Made by a program: the position numbers and the translations under genes. A model generated the notes under the pieces. The model searched no databases. It was given only the letters and a program-made list of their open reading frames with translations, and was not told where the DNA came from. A stretch of DNA of 64,000 nt from Comamonas testosteroni ATCC 11996 (GTDB lineage Bacteria > Pseudomonadota > Gammaproteobacteria > Burkholderiales > Burkholderiaceae_C): the NCBI RefSeq assembly GCF_000241525.1, contig NZ_AHIL01000002.1, positions 248,001-312,000 of the forward strand, given 5' to 3'. This document shows, in pieces, positions 26,889-38,016 of this stretch (position 1 is its first letter; each line of letters opens with the position of its first letter).

Positions 26889-27446
26889 ATGCAAAGGCTG
26901 AAAACGCGTCCGCAATTCCAGGCCACCATGTCCGCGGGTACGATTGCCCGTACCCCGCACTTCGCCCTGCACCGCATGGAGCTGGTGGCCGAGGTTACCG
27001 ACATGGTTGCCAACCCCAGGACAGGGCCCGGATCGAATGATCCGCAGGCCCTGTTTGGCATTGGTGCCGTGCGCAAGCAGGCCTGGCTGGGTGCCATGGT
27101 GCCCAAGCGCTGGGCACGCCGCTCTGTCACGCGTCACACCATCAAGCGCCAGATCTATGCGGTGTCCTCGGATTACGAAGACGCCCTGCTGTGTGCTTCC
27201 TATGTGGTGCGCCTGCGCTCGGGGTTTGACCGTAAGCAATTCGTCAGTGCAACTTCGGATCAGCTCAAGGCAGCGGTCCGCAAGGAACTGCAACAGCTTT
27301 TTGCGACCGGGGCGCGCCGCCTGACGCAGGCCCGTCAGGCCGCTGAGGCGGAGGTGGATTTGAAGAAGAATTCACCTCAAGCCATTGACGGCAAAGCGCA
27401 AGAGGCTACTGATTCAATAGCGAATCAGCCGGAGAACCAGCCATGA
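26889..27446 (+). CDS. rnpA: Ribonuclease P protein component
   Basis: A 185-residue basic protein. The RNA-binding signature RRSVTRHTIKRQIY (about residues 81-94) is present, in place of the more usual RNRIKR form, followed by YVVRLRSGFD. The N-terminal core of about 145 residues is the RnpA fold. The last 40 residues are an acidic/Gln-rich tail not needed by the family. It assists the RNase P RNA in tRNA 5' maturation. GGAGG precedes the ATG. The stop overlaps the yidD start by four bases. Confidence 0.9.
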   Translation: MQRLKTRPQFQATMSAGTIARTPHFALHRMELVAEVTDMVANPRTGPGSNDPQALFGIGAVRKQAWLGAMVPKRWARRSVTRHTIKRQIYAVSSDYEDALLCASYVVRLRSGFDRKQFVSATSDQLKAAVRKELQQLFATGARRLTQARQAAEAEVDLKKNSPQAIDGKAQEATDSIANQPENQP

Positions 27447-27742
27447 TGCAGCGACTGCTCATGGCTGTAGTGCGTGGCTACAGGCTGCTGCTCAGTCCCT
27501 GGCTGGGCTCGGCCTGTCGCTTCGAGCCGACCTGCTCGGCCTATTCCCTTCAAGCGCTGGAGCAACACGGCGCTGCGGTAGGCTCTTATCTGACGGTGCG
27601 CCGGCTGGCGCGTTGTCATCCGTGGTGTGACGGAGGGCATGATCCCGTGCCACAGCAAAAGCCCAGGCTGTTTTCCTTTCTGGACAATGCCTCGGACTCT
27701 TCCGCGACCACCCAACCTTCCTCACCTAAGAAGTCTTCATGA
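27443..27742 (+). CDS. yidD: Membrane protein insertion efficiency factor YidD
   Basis: A 99-residue member of the YidD (DUF37/hemolytic) family. The conserved core is YRLLLSPWLGSACRFEPTCS, then YSLQALEQHG, ARCHPWCDGGHDPVP. The three conserved Cys are in SACRFEPTCS and RCHPW. The C-terminal Ser/Pro-rich tail is variable. It aids YidC-dependent membrane insertion as a small amphipathic membrane-associated protein. It overlaps rnpA and yidC by ATGA junctions on each side, implying translational coupling. Confidence 0.93.
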   Translation: MMQRLLMAVVRGYRLLLSPWLGSACRFEPTCSAYSLQALEQHGAAVGSYLTVRRLARCHPWCDGGHDPVPQQKPRLFSFLDNASDSSATTQPSSPKKSS

Positions 27743-29451
27743 ACGATATTCGCCGCACCATACTGTGGGTGATATTTGGCTTTTCCATGGTTTTGCTCTG
27801 GGACAAGTGGCAAATCCATAACGGCAAAAAGCCCACCTTCTTCCCATCGCCGCAGACGGTCAGCGCGCCTGCTGCGGCTGATGCCAAGCCTGCTGACGTC
27901 AGCGTGCCCCAGCCCGCCGCTGCCGCTTCTGCCGGCGATGTGCCCGGTGCTGCCAATGCTGCGGCTCAGCCCGCAGCAGCCGTGACGCCCCGTCAGGACG
28001 TGATCGTGGACAGCGATGTGATGCGTCTGACCTTCGACAGCGAAGGTGGCACGCTAAAAGCTTCCGAGCTGCTCAAGTACTCCGACACCACGGATGACAA
28101 GAAGCTCATGCAGGTGTTCGAGCAAAACGCCAAGCGCGTCTACCTGGGTCAGACCGGCCTGATCGGCGGCAACTTCCCCACGCACAAGACTCCCATGACC
28201 GTGATGCCCGGCGAGCGCGAGCTCAAGGACGGTCAGGACAGCGTGCAAGTGCGCTTCGAGTCCGCCGACCAGGGCGGTGTGAAGCTGATCAAGACCTTCA
28301 CGCTCAAGCGCGGCTCCTATGCCGTCGATGTGCAGCACGATGTGGTCAACACTGGCTCGACCGCCGTGAACCCCCAGCTGTACATGCAACTGGTGCGCGA
28401 CGGCAACAAGCCTGAGCATGAGTCCAGCTTCTATTCCACCTTCACCGGTCCTGCCGTCTATACCGACGCCAAGAAGTACCACAAGGTCGAGTTCAAGGAC
28501 ATCGAAAGCGGCAAAGCCGAGGTCGACAAGGCCTCTCCCAATGGCTTTGTGGCCATGGTGCAGCATTACTTCGCCAGCGCCTGGCTGCTGGCCGACGGCA
28601 TCCAGCGCGACAACTTCGTGCGCAAGGTGGGCGACAACCTCTATGCAGTGGGCATGATCACGCCCGTGGGCACGGTGGAGCCTGGCCAGACCAAGACCGT
28701 GAGCTCGCGCCTGTTCTCCGGTCCTCAGATCGAGCCCATGCTGGAAAAGCTCTCGCCCGGTCTGGAACTGGTCAAGGACTATGGCTGGCTGACGATTCTG
28801 GCCAAGCCGCTGTACTGGCTGCTGTCCGAGCTGCACAAGTTCATCGGCAACTGGGGCTGGTCCATCGTGGCCCTGGTGGTGCTGCTGAAGATCGCCTTCT
28901 ACTGGCTCAACGCCAAGGCGTACTCCTCGATGGCCAAGATGAAGGCCATCAACCCCCGCATTCAGGAAATGCGCGAGCGTCTGAAGGACAAGCCCCAGCA
29001 GATGCAGCAGGAGATGATGCGCATCTACCGCGAGGAGAAGGTCAACCCCATGGGCGGCTGTCTGCCCATCGTCATTCAGATCCCTGTCTTCATGGCTCTG
29101 TACTGGGTGCTGCAGTCCAGCGTGGAAATTCGCAACGCACCCTGGATTGGCTGGATTCATGACCTTTCGGTGCCGGATCCCTTCTTCATCCTGCCGCTGC
29201 TGATGACACTGTCCTCGCTGTTGCAGACCGCCCTGAACCCCGCTCCTCCTGACCCCATGCAGGCCAAGATGATGTGGATCATGCCGCTGATGTTCAGCGT
29301 GATGTTCTTCTTCTTCCCCTCGGGTCTGGTGCTGTACTGGCTGACGAACAACATTCTGTCGATCGCTCAGCAGTGGATCATCAACAAGCGCATGGGCGTG
29401 CCGCCTCAGTTCAACCTGCCCAAGTTCGGCAAGGCTGCCGAAGGCAAGTAA
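27739..29451 (+). CDS. yidC: Membrane protein insertase YidC (Oxa1 family)
   Basis: A 570-residue inner-membrane insertase. TM1 is near residues 5-22, followed by an Ala/Pro-rich linker and the large periplasmic beta-sandwich domain (about 85-345). The Oxa1 core (about 365-555) has NWGWSIVALVVLLKIAFYW, a cytosolic helical hairpin (KMKAINPRIQEMRERLKDKPQ) and three further membrane helices ending in LTNNILSIAQQWIINKRMG. It inserts membrane proteins alone or with SecYEG. It overlaps yidD by four bases and ends in a strong terminator. Confidence 0.97.
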   Translation: MNDIRRTILWVIFGFSMVLLWDKWQIHNGKKPTFFPSPQTVSAPAAADAKPADVSVPQPAAAASAGDVPGAANAAAQPAAAVTPRQDVIVDSDVMRLTFDSEGGTLKASELLKYSDTTDDKKLMQVFEQNAKRVYLGQTGLIGGNFPTHKTPMTVMPGERELKDGQDSVQVRFESADQGGVKLIKTFTLKRGSYAVDVQHDVVNTGSTAVNPQLYMQLVRDGNKPEHESSFYSTFTGPAVYTDAKKYHKVEFKDIESGKAEVDKASPNGFVAMVQHYFASAWLLADGIQRDNFVRKVGDNLYAVGMITPVGTVEPGQTKTVSSRLFSGPQIEPMLEKLSPGLELVKDYGWLTILAKPLYWLLSELHKFIGNWGWSIVALVVLLKIAFYWLNAKAYSSMAKMKAINPRIQEMRERLKDKPQQMQQEMMRIYREEKVNPMGGCLPIVIQIPVFMALYWVLQSSVEIRNAPWIGWIHDLSVPDPFFILPLLMTLSSLLQTALNPAPPDPMQAKMMWIMPLMFSVMFFFFPSGLVLYWLTNNILSIAQQWIINKRMGVPPQFNLPKFGKAAEGK

Positions 29452-29470
29452 GCACGGCGCCAGCGCCAAC

Positions 29471-29502
29471 AAAAACGCCACCTGAAAAGGTGGCGTTTTT
29501 TT
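29471..29502 (+). terminator. Intrinsic terminator between yidC and mnmE
   Basis: AAAAACGCCACC, loop TGAAAA, GGTGGCG and seven T. Symmetric flanks allow it to act for convergent mnmE as well. Confidence 0.9.
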
Positions 29503-29540
29503 ATGCCCGCTCGAACAGGGCGGAGGGCCGGCCTGCGGCC

Positions 29541-30968
29541 TTACTTGCCGATGCAGAAGCTGGAGAAGATCACCCCCAGCAGGTCGTCTGAGCTGAATTC
29601 GCCGGTAATCGAGTTCAGCGACAGCTGGGCCAGGCGCAGCTCCTCGGCCAGCAGGTCCAGATGGGCGGATTGCGCAGCCAACTGCTCGTCGGCCATCTCC
29701 AGGTGGGCATCCACGGCCTGCAGGGCCTCCACATGGCGGGCGCGTGCCAGGTACAGGCCCTCGGGGGCGGACTGCCAGCCCGCCACTTCCAGCAGGCGCT
29801 TGCGCAGCGCATCCAGGCCGTCGCCGGTACGGGCGGACAAGGCGATCTGCTCGGCATTGAGCTGGGCGGTGTGACGGGACTGCACGTCGGCAGCCGCCAT
29901 ATCGGTCTTGTTCCAGACATGAATGACCGGCACCTGCGCGGGCAGCCTGTCCTGCAGGGTGCGGGCGATATCGGCATCGGCTGCCGCATAGTCGGCCTGC
30001 TCCACGCGGGTCAGGTCATGCAGGAAGAGCACGGCATCGGCCGCTGCAATCTCGTCCCAGGCGCGTGCAATGCCGATGCGCTCCACCTCGTCATCGCTGT
30101 CACGCAGGCCTGCGGTGTCGATCACATGCAGGGGCACGCCCTCGATCTGAATCGTCTGCTGCACCTTGTCGCGCGTGGTTCCGGCAATGGGGGTGACGAT
30201 GGCCAGCTCGGCCCCTGCCAGCGCATTGAGCAGCGAGCTTTTGCCCGCATTGGGCTGGCCGGCAATCACCACCTTGATGCCTTCGCGCAACAGCGCGCCC
30301 TGGTGGGCGCGTGCCAGCACGGCAGTGACCTGGGCGCGCAGGCGCTCGAGTTGGCCAAAGGCATCGGCCTTCTGCAGAAAGTCGATTTCCTCTTCGGGGA
30401 AGTCCAGTGTGGCCTCCACCAGCATGCGCAGATGCACCAGAGCATCGCGCAGCACATGGATTTCCTGCGAGAACGCGCCGGACAGCGAGCGGCTGGCACT
30501 GCGCGCGGCCGCTTCGGTGCTTGCATCGATGAGGTCGGCAATCGCCTCGGCCTGGGCCAGGTCGATCTTGTCGTTAAGAAAGGCGCGCTCGGTGAACTCG
30601 CCGGGCTGGGCCAGGCGCAGTCCAGTCAGCACTGGCTTGCCATCTTCATTGGCGCTCTGTGCTGCTTCCAGACAGCGCGCCAGCAGCAGCTGCAGCACCA
30701 CAGGGCCGCCGTGGGCCTGTAGCTCCAGCACATCCTCGCCCGTGTAGCTGTGCGGGCCCGGAAAGTAGATGGCCAGGCCATGGTCGATGGGCGAGCCGCC
30801 CGCGTCCCTGAAGGGCAGATAAGTCGCTTCGCGCGGTTTCAGCGCCTTGCCACAAAGCGTCCGGACCAGCGCAGCAATGCCTTTGCCGGAGACCCGAACG
30901 ATGCCCACGGCACCACGCCCCGGAGCGGTGGCGATAGCGGCAATCGGGTCGTTGTGGCGGGGCAGCAT
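29541..30968 (-). CDS. mnmE: tRNA uridine-5-carboxymethylaminomethyl(34) synthesis GTPase MnmE
   Basis: A 475-residue GTPase. The N-terminal folate-binding domain starts [20 protein letters not shown] and contains the [11 protein letters not shown] loop. The G domain is inserted in a helical domain: G1 [10 protein letters not shown]2/G3 TPIAGTTRD and DTAGLRD, G4 NKTD. The C-terminal FCIGK carries the catalytic Cys of the family. With MnmG it installs cmnm5 on U34 of several tRNAs. It is convergent with yidC, the usual order in this region. Confidence 0.95.
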   Translation of the reverse strand: MLPRHNDPIAAIATAPGRGAVGIVRVSGKGIAALVRTLCGKALKPREATYLPFRDAGGSPIDHGLAIYFPGPHSYTGEDVLELQAHGGPVVLQLLLARCLEAAQSANEDGKPVLTGLRLAQPGEFTERAFLNDKIDLAQAEAIADLIDASTEAAARSASRSLSGAFSQEIHVLRDALVHLRMLVEATLDFPEEEIDFLQKADAFGQLERLRAQVTAVLARAHQGALLREGIKVVIAGQPNAGKSSLLNALAGAELAIVTPIAGTTRDKVQQTIQIEGVPLHVIDTAGLRDSDDEVERIGIARAWDEIAAADAVLFLHDLTRVEQADYAAADADIARTLQDRLPAQVPVIHVWNKTDMAAADVQSRHTAQLNAEQIALSARTGDGLDALRKRLLEVAGWQSAPEGLYLARARHVEALQAVDAHLEMADEQLAAQSAHLDLLAEELRLAQLSLNSITGEFSSDDLLGVIFSSFCIGK

Positions 30969-31109
30969 GGGCGGACTTTCGGTCGAGAAGAGAAGCCGCG
31001 AATCATAGCCCTGTGGGTCAAGTCCTAGGAAATCAGTGGTGAGCGCTGCTTGGGCGGCTATTTAACAAAAGAAGTATTTCATACAATCGTCACAAAACTG
31101 TCACGAAAA

Positions 31110-32624
31110 ATGAATATATCTTCCTTTGCAATGAGACTGGGCTCTCTACTAGCCTGGATACTGCTTTTTTCACCGCCGTTTCTAATTCGCTCATATGGAA
31201 AAGAGGTGGGCTACACATTGTTGGCCGCGCTGTTCTTCTATCCTTTGGCGCTGTCCCGAAAGTCTCTGGCGATCTGTATTCCACTTCTGATTTTTATTGG
31301 CGCTGCGAATATTTTTCATGCCCAGTTTTTGGGAAACATGATCGATGAGTTTTCCCTTGCCACGCTGCTGCGCACCGAGGCTCATGAGGCTGCCGAGTTC
31401 CTGAACTCTATCAATCGCCAGATGATTCTTGTCGTGCTGTGCTGGCTGGTGGCAAGTTTCGGATGTGGCTACTTTCTCTTTAAAAACTGCAAGGCTGGAG
31501 CAGCTCCATTTCAGAAATGGGAGAAAAGAATACTGCTGGGCATAGGATTGCTCTGGACCAGCTTTTTTGCCTTTGGCATGACCCAGCAGTTCACCGTCAA
31601 TGACTATGTGCATAAACTGCGTCATATCTACCCCATGCATATGGCCAAGGCTGCGGTGCGCTATGGAGATCTGGAAAAAGAGGTTTTCTATCAGCCGACA
31701 CTGCCTGCCAGGCCAAGCGCATCTCAGGCGAACACCTTGGTGGTGATTATTGGTGAGAGCGCCAGCAGCCATCGCTGGTCACTATTGGGCTATCAGGAAG
31801 ACGATACCAATCAGTCACTGAGGCAGGTTTCCGGTTTGCGTACCTACAAGGTCATGGCTCATGGCTTCAATACCGCAAAGGCGCTGCCCTATATTTTGAC
31901 GGGGCAGTCTGCTTTCGACAGCCAGAAAAATGCCTCGCCTTCGTTCCTGGATTTGGCGCGGCATGCTGGCTACAAGACCTTTGTCTTTTCGAACTCTAGA
32001 TTCAATGACAAGAGCGAGGATATGTACTCGCAGATATTGCGTCGCTCTGCGGATGTCTATGCCAAGGTGGGCAATGGGGCACATGACGAAGTAATGACGA
32101 CTTGGCTGGAGAAGTCGCTGGCGGATGACGCGTCACATAAGCTAGTGGTTCTTCATACCTATGGCAGTCATCCCGATATCTCCCAGCGCTACCCTCGTTC
32201 CCGCTATGAGGGCGCAGATGCATACGATAACTCGATTCGCTATACCTCGGACCTGCTGGCCGACTGGATTCGCATGGTGGATGAGGCGTCTGACGCGCCC
32301 AGCGCGCTGCTTTACGTGTCTGATCATGGCCTTGGAGTTCCTCCTTGTGTGGACAGCCCTCGCCAGGGTAATGATCAGTCAGTGCTGGAGGTGCCGCTGG
32401 CATATTGGGCGAATGAGGCAATGAGGAGTCTCCAAGGGAGCAAAGAGGTGGCGGTCTCTGACAGTCCTCTGGAACACAGCACGACTCTGGCACCCGAGAT
32501 ATTGATTGCTGCCCAGGGGTACGACATCCGCACGGCGATGCCGCATTTGCAGGACAGCCGGAAGCTGCATTTCGATGGCGTGCCTTATGCCAAGCTCTAT
32601 CGCGACGATGCCTGCACGCCCTGA
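31110..32624 (+). CDS. Phosphoethanolamine transferase-like membrane protein (sulfatase fold)
   Basis: A 504-residue protein with about four N-terminal membrane segments (residues 8-75, 105-125, 140-158) and a periplasmic alkaline-phosphatase/sulfatase domain. Metal and nucleophile motifs of the EptA/CptA family are visible: Glu216 in IIGESASSHRWSLLGY, Thr255 in GFNTAKALPYILTG, and LYVSDHGLGV near the end. Such enzymes add phosphoethanolamine to lipid A or core sugars. The membrane domain is short compared with EptA's five helices, so this may be a CptA-like or uncharacterised branch. The ATG at 31110 has no strong ribosome-binding site; a TTG at 31050 is possible. Confidence 0.75.
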   Translation: MNISSFAMRLGSLLAWILLFSPPFLIRSYGKEVGYTLLAALFFYPLALSRKSLAICIPLLIFIGAANIFHAQFLGNMIDEFSLATLLRTEAHEAAEFLNSINRQMILVVLCWLVASFGCGYFLFKNCKAGAAPFQKWEKRILLGIGLLWTSFFAFGMTQQFTVNDYVHKLRHIYPMHMAKAAVRYGDLEKEVFYQPTLPARPSASQANTLVVIIGESASSHRWSLLGYQEDDTNQSLRQVSGLRTYKVMAHGFNTAKALPYILTGQSAFDSQKNASPSFLDLARHAGYKTFVFSNSRFNDKSEDMYSQILRRSADVYAKVGNGAHDEVMTTWLEKSLADDASHKLVVLHTYGSHPDISQRYPRSRYEGADAYDNSIRYTSDLLADWIRMVDEASDAPSALLYVSDHGLGVPPCVDSPRQGNDQSVLEVPLAYWANEAMRSLQGSKEVAVSDSPLEHSTTLAPEILIAAQGYDIRTAMPHLQDSRKLHFDGVPYAKLYRDDACTP

Positions 32625-32864
32625 AGTGCAAAATCTCCATATGTTATGCGCTGTTTGCATAATGTTATGATTTCGTTTGCATTGTTATTGAACAGTCATG
32701 GCTGTTTGACCTTAAACGCCGAGCTGCAACCCCTCTTTTTTTGATAGCGCTCGGCCTACAATCCAAAATCCGATTTCATCGTCCGCGGGAGCACAGGGGC
32801 CGGGCTGTGTGCCCATAGAGAGTCCTTACTGCGGATGACTTACTTTGCGAGCTGGAGACCGCTG

Positions 32865-35174
<2,310 letters not shown>

Positions 35175-35192
35175 TTACGGGGCAAAAACAAA

Positions 35193-35226
35193 AGCCCGCC
35201 GTGCAGGGAGCACGGCGGGCTTTTTT
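35193..35226 (+). terminator. Intrinsic terminator after maeB
   Basis: AGCCCGCCGTGC (35193-35204) and GCACGGCGGGCT (35210-35221) form a perfect 12-bp stem followed by T residues to 35226. It is convergent with the lipoprotein gene and could serve both. Confidence 0.9.
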
Positions 35227-35243
35227 GTGCCTTGCGGCGGGGC

Positions 35244-35402
35244 TTACCAGGTGCGGCTGACGCCTGCGTCCACGGTGCCGAAGATTTCCACGCCGCCGGA
35301 GCTGCCGGAGCCGCTGGAGCTGGAGGAGGCCGGCATGGTGCCGGAGCAGGCCGTCAGCGCCAGCGTGGCGGCTGCTGCGGCCAGGGAGAGCCATTTGCGC
35401 AT
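35244..35402 (-). CDS. Small hypothetical lipoprotein
   Basis: A 52-residue protein starting MRKWLSLAAAAATLAL with a lipobox LTAC at about residues 16-19, so the mature chain of about 34 residues is lipid-anchored. The rest is Ser/Gly-rich and ends GGVEIFGTVDAGVSRTW, resembling the first strand of a porin (FGTVDAGV). The ATG is chosen six bases after AAGGAA; earlier ATGs are too close or too far. It could be a porin-derived remnant or a real small lipoprotein. No function is assigned. Confidence 0.5.
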   Translation of the reverse strand: MRKWLSLAAAAATLALTACSGTMPASSSSSGSGSSGGVEIFGTVDAGVSRTW

Positions 35403-35471
35403 CTGCATTTCCTTGTCCGCATCCATTGCGGCTTATGGGCCATGGTAGCGGGCCGAGGATATCCTGCCGTA

Positions 35472-35530
35472 ACAGCTTGTTATGCCTGAAATTGGTGTGA
35501 AACCAATTCAGGACAAGCGTTGACAGCTAT
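35472..35530. repeat. Nested palindromic intergenic repeat, copy 3
   Basis: CCTGAAATTGGT (35485-35496) pairs with ACCAATTCAGG (35502-35512) with one bulge. Around them, AGCTTGT on the left and ACAAGC...AGCTATC on the right continue the palindrome. It has the same ATTTCAG-type core as the copies at 2314, 23456 and 55111. Confidence 0.45.
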
Positions 35531-35539
35531 CAAAGTTGA

Positions 35540-36307
35540 TCAAGTCTCCAGATACAGCTCGGCCAGTCGCTCGCGTGCAGTGCCGTCTATACCCAGCTCC
35601 TGGCTCAGATAGCGGTCCACGCTGCCGTGCTGGGCGCGCACCACATCGACCGAGGCCATCAGATAGGACGGCTGCACGCGCCACAGCGCATCCAGAGCCT
35701 CTTCGGACAGCTGGCCGTACATCTGGGCCGGGCGTTTGAAGTACTGATTGGTCAGCAGATAGTCTTCCATGATCTGCTCCTCGTCCACGCCCAGCGCCGT
35801 CAGCAGCAGGGCAGCAGCCCAGCCCGTGCGATCCTTGCCGGCCGTGCAGTGAAAGACCAGCGGCGCATCGCTGAGCTGCAGCAGTGCGAGGAACTGCGCA
35901 AAGCGATTGCCGTACACGTTCACAAAGCTGCGGTAGGTGTCGTGCATCAGCTCCTCGGTATCGCGGCTGCTGAGGTTACGGCCCTGCTCCATCAAGGACT
36001 GGGCGCGCTGCACTACCGTGGGCTCGACGACCAGGGCATGGCGCTCGATTCTGGGCCAGTCATAGGAGAGATGCGCGCTTTCGCCTTCGCCGCGAAAGTC
36101 CGCGCTGCGGTGGATGCCAAGCTTTTGCAGCTGTTCCAGGTCCTGCTGCGTCAGATGCGCCAGATGGGCGGAGCGGTACAGCTTGCCCCATTGCAGGCGG
36201 CGGCCGTCCAGGCCCCGATATCCGCCCAGATCACGGAAATTGGAGGCTCCCGAGAGGGAGACTTGGCGCGCCGGGCGCTCCGTCAGCAGGTCGTGGTTCA
36301 GTTGCAT
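35540..36307 (-). CDS. Tyrosine-protein phosphatase (CX5R family)
   Basis: A 255-residue cytosolic phosphatase. The P-loop is HCTAGKDRTG with nucleophile Cys154 and Arg160. The N-terminal segment SGASNFRDLGGYRGLDGRRLQWGKLYRSA is the conserved start of the bacterial Y_phosphatase3 family (Mycobacterium PtpB, Listeria LipA). The general acid may be an Asp in the SADFRGEGE region. Substrates may include phosphotyrosine or phosphoinositides. The start is placed at MQLNHDLL; longer frames run into the neighbouring ligase gene. It is transcribed alone, downstream of the acyl-CoA cluster and on the opposite side of maeB. Confidence 0.82.
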   Translation of the reverse strand: MQLNHDLLTERPARQVSLSGASNFRDLGGYRGLDGRRLQWGKLYRSAHLAHLTQQDLEQLQKLGIHRSADFRGEGESAHLSYDWPRIERHALVVEPTVVQRAQSLMEQGRNLSSRDTEELMHDTYRSFVNVYGNRFAQFLALLQLSDAPLVFHCTAGKDRTGWAAALLLTALGVDEEQIMEDYLLTNQYFKRPAQMYGQLSEEALDALWRVQPSYLMASVDVVRAQHGSVDRYLSQELGIDGTARERLAELYLET

Positions 36308-36461
36308 ATCACTGCTTATAGCGGATTGCAAAGACCCATCCATGTCATCCGTGTTACCCGGGTGCGGCACCAGGAGCATCGGCCCGAACGGAAAGCGCCG
36401 CATGCCCAGGACATGCGGCGCTGAACCTATCCGAAGCGGTCTTGCGACAGTGCCTTCGCAC

Positions 36462-38003
36462 TCAATGGCTGGTCGTGCTGCCCCGCAGCATGTGCTTGAG
36501 CAGCTTGCCGGTCGCGGTGCGTGGCAGCGTGTCGCGGGCCTCGAAGAAGCGCGGAATCTTGTAGCGCGCCAGCTTCGGCGCCATGAACTGGAGTAGGGCC
36601 TCATGGTCCAGCAACTTGCCGGGCTTGAGGGTCAGCACCGCCACCACGGTCTCGCCCCATTCAGGATGAGGGCGGCCGATGACGGCTACGTCCTGCACAT
36701 CGGGGTGGGTGCAGAGCACGTCTTCCACTTCCTTGGAGTAGACGTTCTCGCCACCCGTAACGATCATGTCCTTGAGTCTGTCCACGATGTAGAGATAGCC
36801 GTCCTCGTCCACGCGCGCCAGGTCGCCGCTGCGATACCAGCCCTGGTCGTCCAGCACGGCGGCCGTGGCCTCGGGGTTGTCCAGATAGCCTTGCATCATG
36901 GCCGCAGAGCGCAGGCAGATCTCGCCCACTTCGCCGGGGCCGCACAGGCCGCCGTCCTGACGGCGCACCTCCAGTTCCACGCCGGGTATGGCGCAGCGAC
37001 CTATGGAGCCCGCCTTGGCCACAGCCTCTTCGGGGTAGAGCACGGTGCCCAGAGGGCCTGATTCGGTCATGCCATAGACCTGCATGAAGCGGTCGCTGCG
37101 ATAGGCCTGAGCCAGCTTGCGCGCCATGTCCGCGCCCAGTGGGCCACCGCCGTAGGCCCACAAACGCATGGCACTGAAGTCGTAGCTGGCCACATCGGGC
37201 ACCACGGACAGCGGAGCCAGAAAGGCAATCGGTGCGCCAAAGGTGAAGCTGATGCGCTCCTGCGCCAGCGTTTCCAGAAACTCCCTGGGCGCATATTCGC
37301 GCATCAGCACAGCGGTGCCGCCCATGAGCAAGGTGCCCAAGAACCAGTTGTTCAACGGCGACGAGTGCCATATGGGCATGGCGATCAGCGTGCGCTCTGT
37401 GGGAGTCAGCGAGGTGGCCGCCGCTGCACACAGGGCGGCATGGAAGACATTGGCATGGCTGTGCAGGCAGCCCTTGGGCTGGCCCGTGGTGCCGGAGGTG
37501 TAGAGAATCTCGGCCAGCGCGTCTGGCGCAGGTCGGCCATGCTCTTCGCCGCAGGGCGCAGCCTGCGCCAGCAGCTCATCGAAGCAGTCCAGGCCTTCGG
37601 CGGCAGACGCTGTGCTCAGCCACTGCATGTCCGCCAGCGGCTGTGGTTCGGCCTGGATGGCGGTGATCAGCGAAGCGCGCGCACCATCCACAAGGCACAG
37701 TCGAGCACCCGAGTGGCGCAGTATGTAGCTGACTTCCGGGGCCTGCAGCTTGTGGTTGATGGGCACGACGACCGCGCCCAGCCGCCAGGCGCCGAATAGG
37801 GCGAACACAAAGCCCGGGGTGTTGAAGCACAGCAGACCTAGCTTGTCGCCCCGGCGCATGCCTTGCGCGCGGAGCACGGCAGCGGCGCGACGGCTGGCCT
37901 CGGCCAGCGCGGCATAGCTCCAGCCCAGGCCGTCCGCGCGCAGCGCCAGTTTTTCGGGGCGCGTACGTGCCTGCTGGTCGAGCAGGGAAATGAAATTCAT
38001 CAT
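36462..38003 (-). CDS. AMP-dependent acyl-CoA synthetase/ligase
   Basis: A 513-residue ANL-superfamily enzyme. ATP motif A3 is ILYTSGTTGQPKG. A5 is QVYGMTESG. A7 is YRSGDLARVDEDGYLYIVDRLKD. The catalytic Lys of A10 is in RTATGKLLKH near the C-terminus. It activates a carboxylic acid to acyl-CoA. It lies 13 nt after the acyl-CoA dehydrogenase gene and shares its direction, so the pair is probably one operon. The start MMNFISLLD follows GAGGGG. The chain length or aromatic nature of the substrate cannot be told. Confidence 0.85.
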   Translation of the reverse strand: MMNFISLLDQQARTRPEKLALRADGLGWSYAALAEASRRAAAVLRAQGMRRGDKLGLLCFNTPGFVFALFGAWRLGAVVVPINHKLQAPEVSYILRHSGARLCLVDGARASLITAIQAEPQPLADMQWLSTASAAEGLDCFDELLAQAAPCGEEHGRPAPDALAEILYTSGTTGQPKGCLHSHANVFHAALCAAAATSLTPTERTLIAMPIWHSSPLNNWFLGTLLMGGTAVLMREYAPREFLETLAQERISFTFGAPIAFLAPLSVVPDVASYDFSAMRLWAYGGGPLGADMARKLAQAYRSDRFMQVYGMTESGPLGTVLYPEEAVAKAGSIGRCAIPGVELEVRRQDGGLCGPGEVGEICLRSAAMMQGYLDNPEATAAVLDDQGWYRSGDLARVDEDGYLYIVDRLKDMIVTGGENVYSKEVEDVLCTHPDVQDVAVIGRPHPEWGETVVAVLTLKPGKLLDHEALLQFMAPKLARYKIPRFFEARDTLPRTATGKLLKHMLRGSTTSH

Positions 38004-38016
38004 TGCTGGCATCCCC

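Noticed and set aside
32625-32864. TTGATA and TACAAT near 32743-32764 as the maeB promoter
   Set aside because: The spacing between them is only about 10 nt, too short for a sigma70 promoter.
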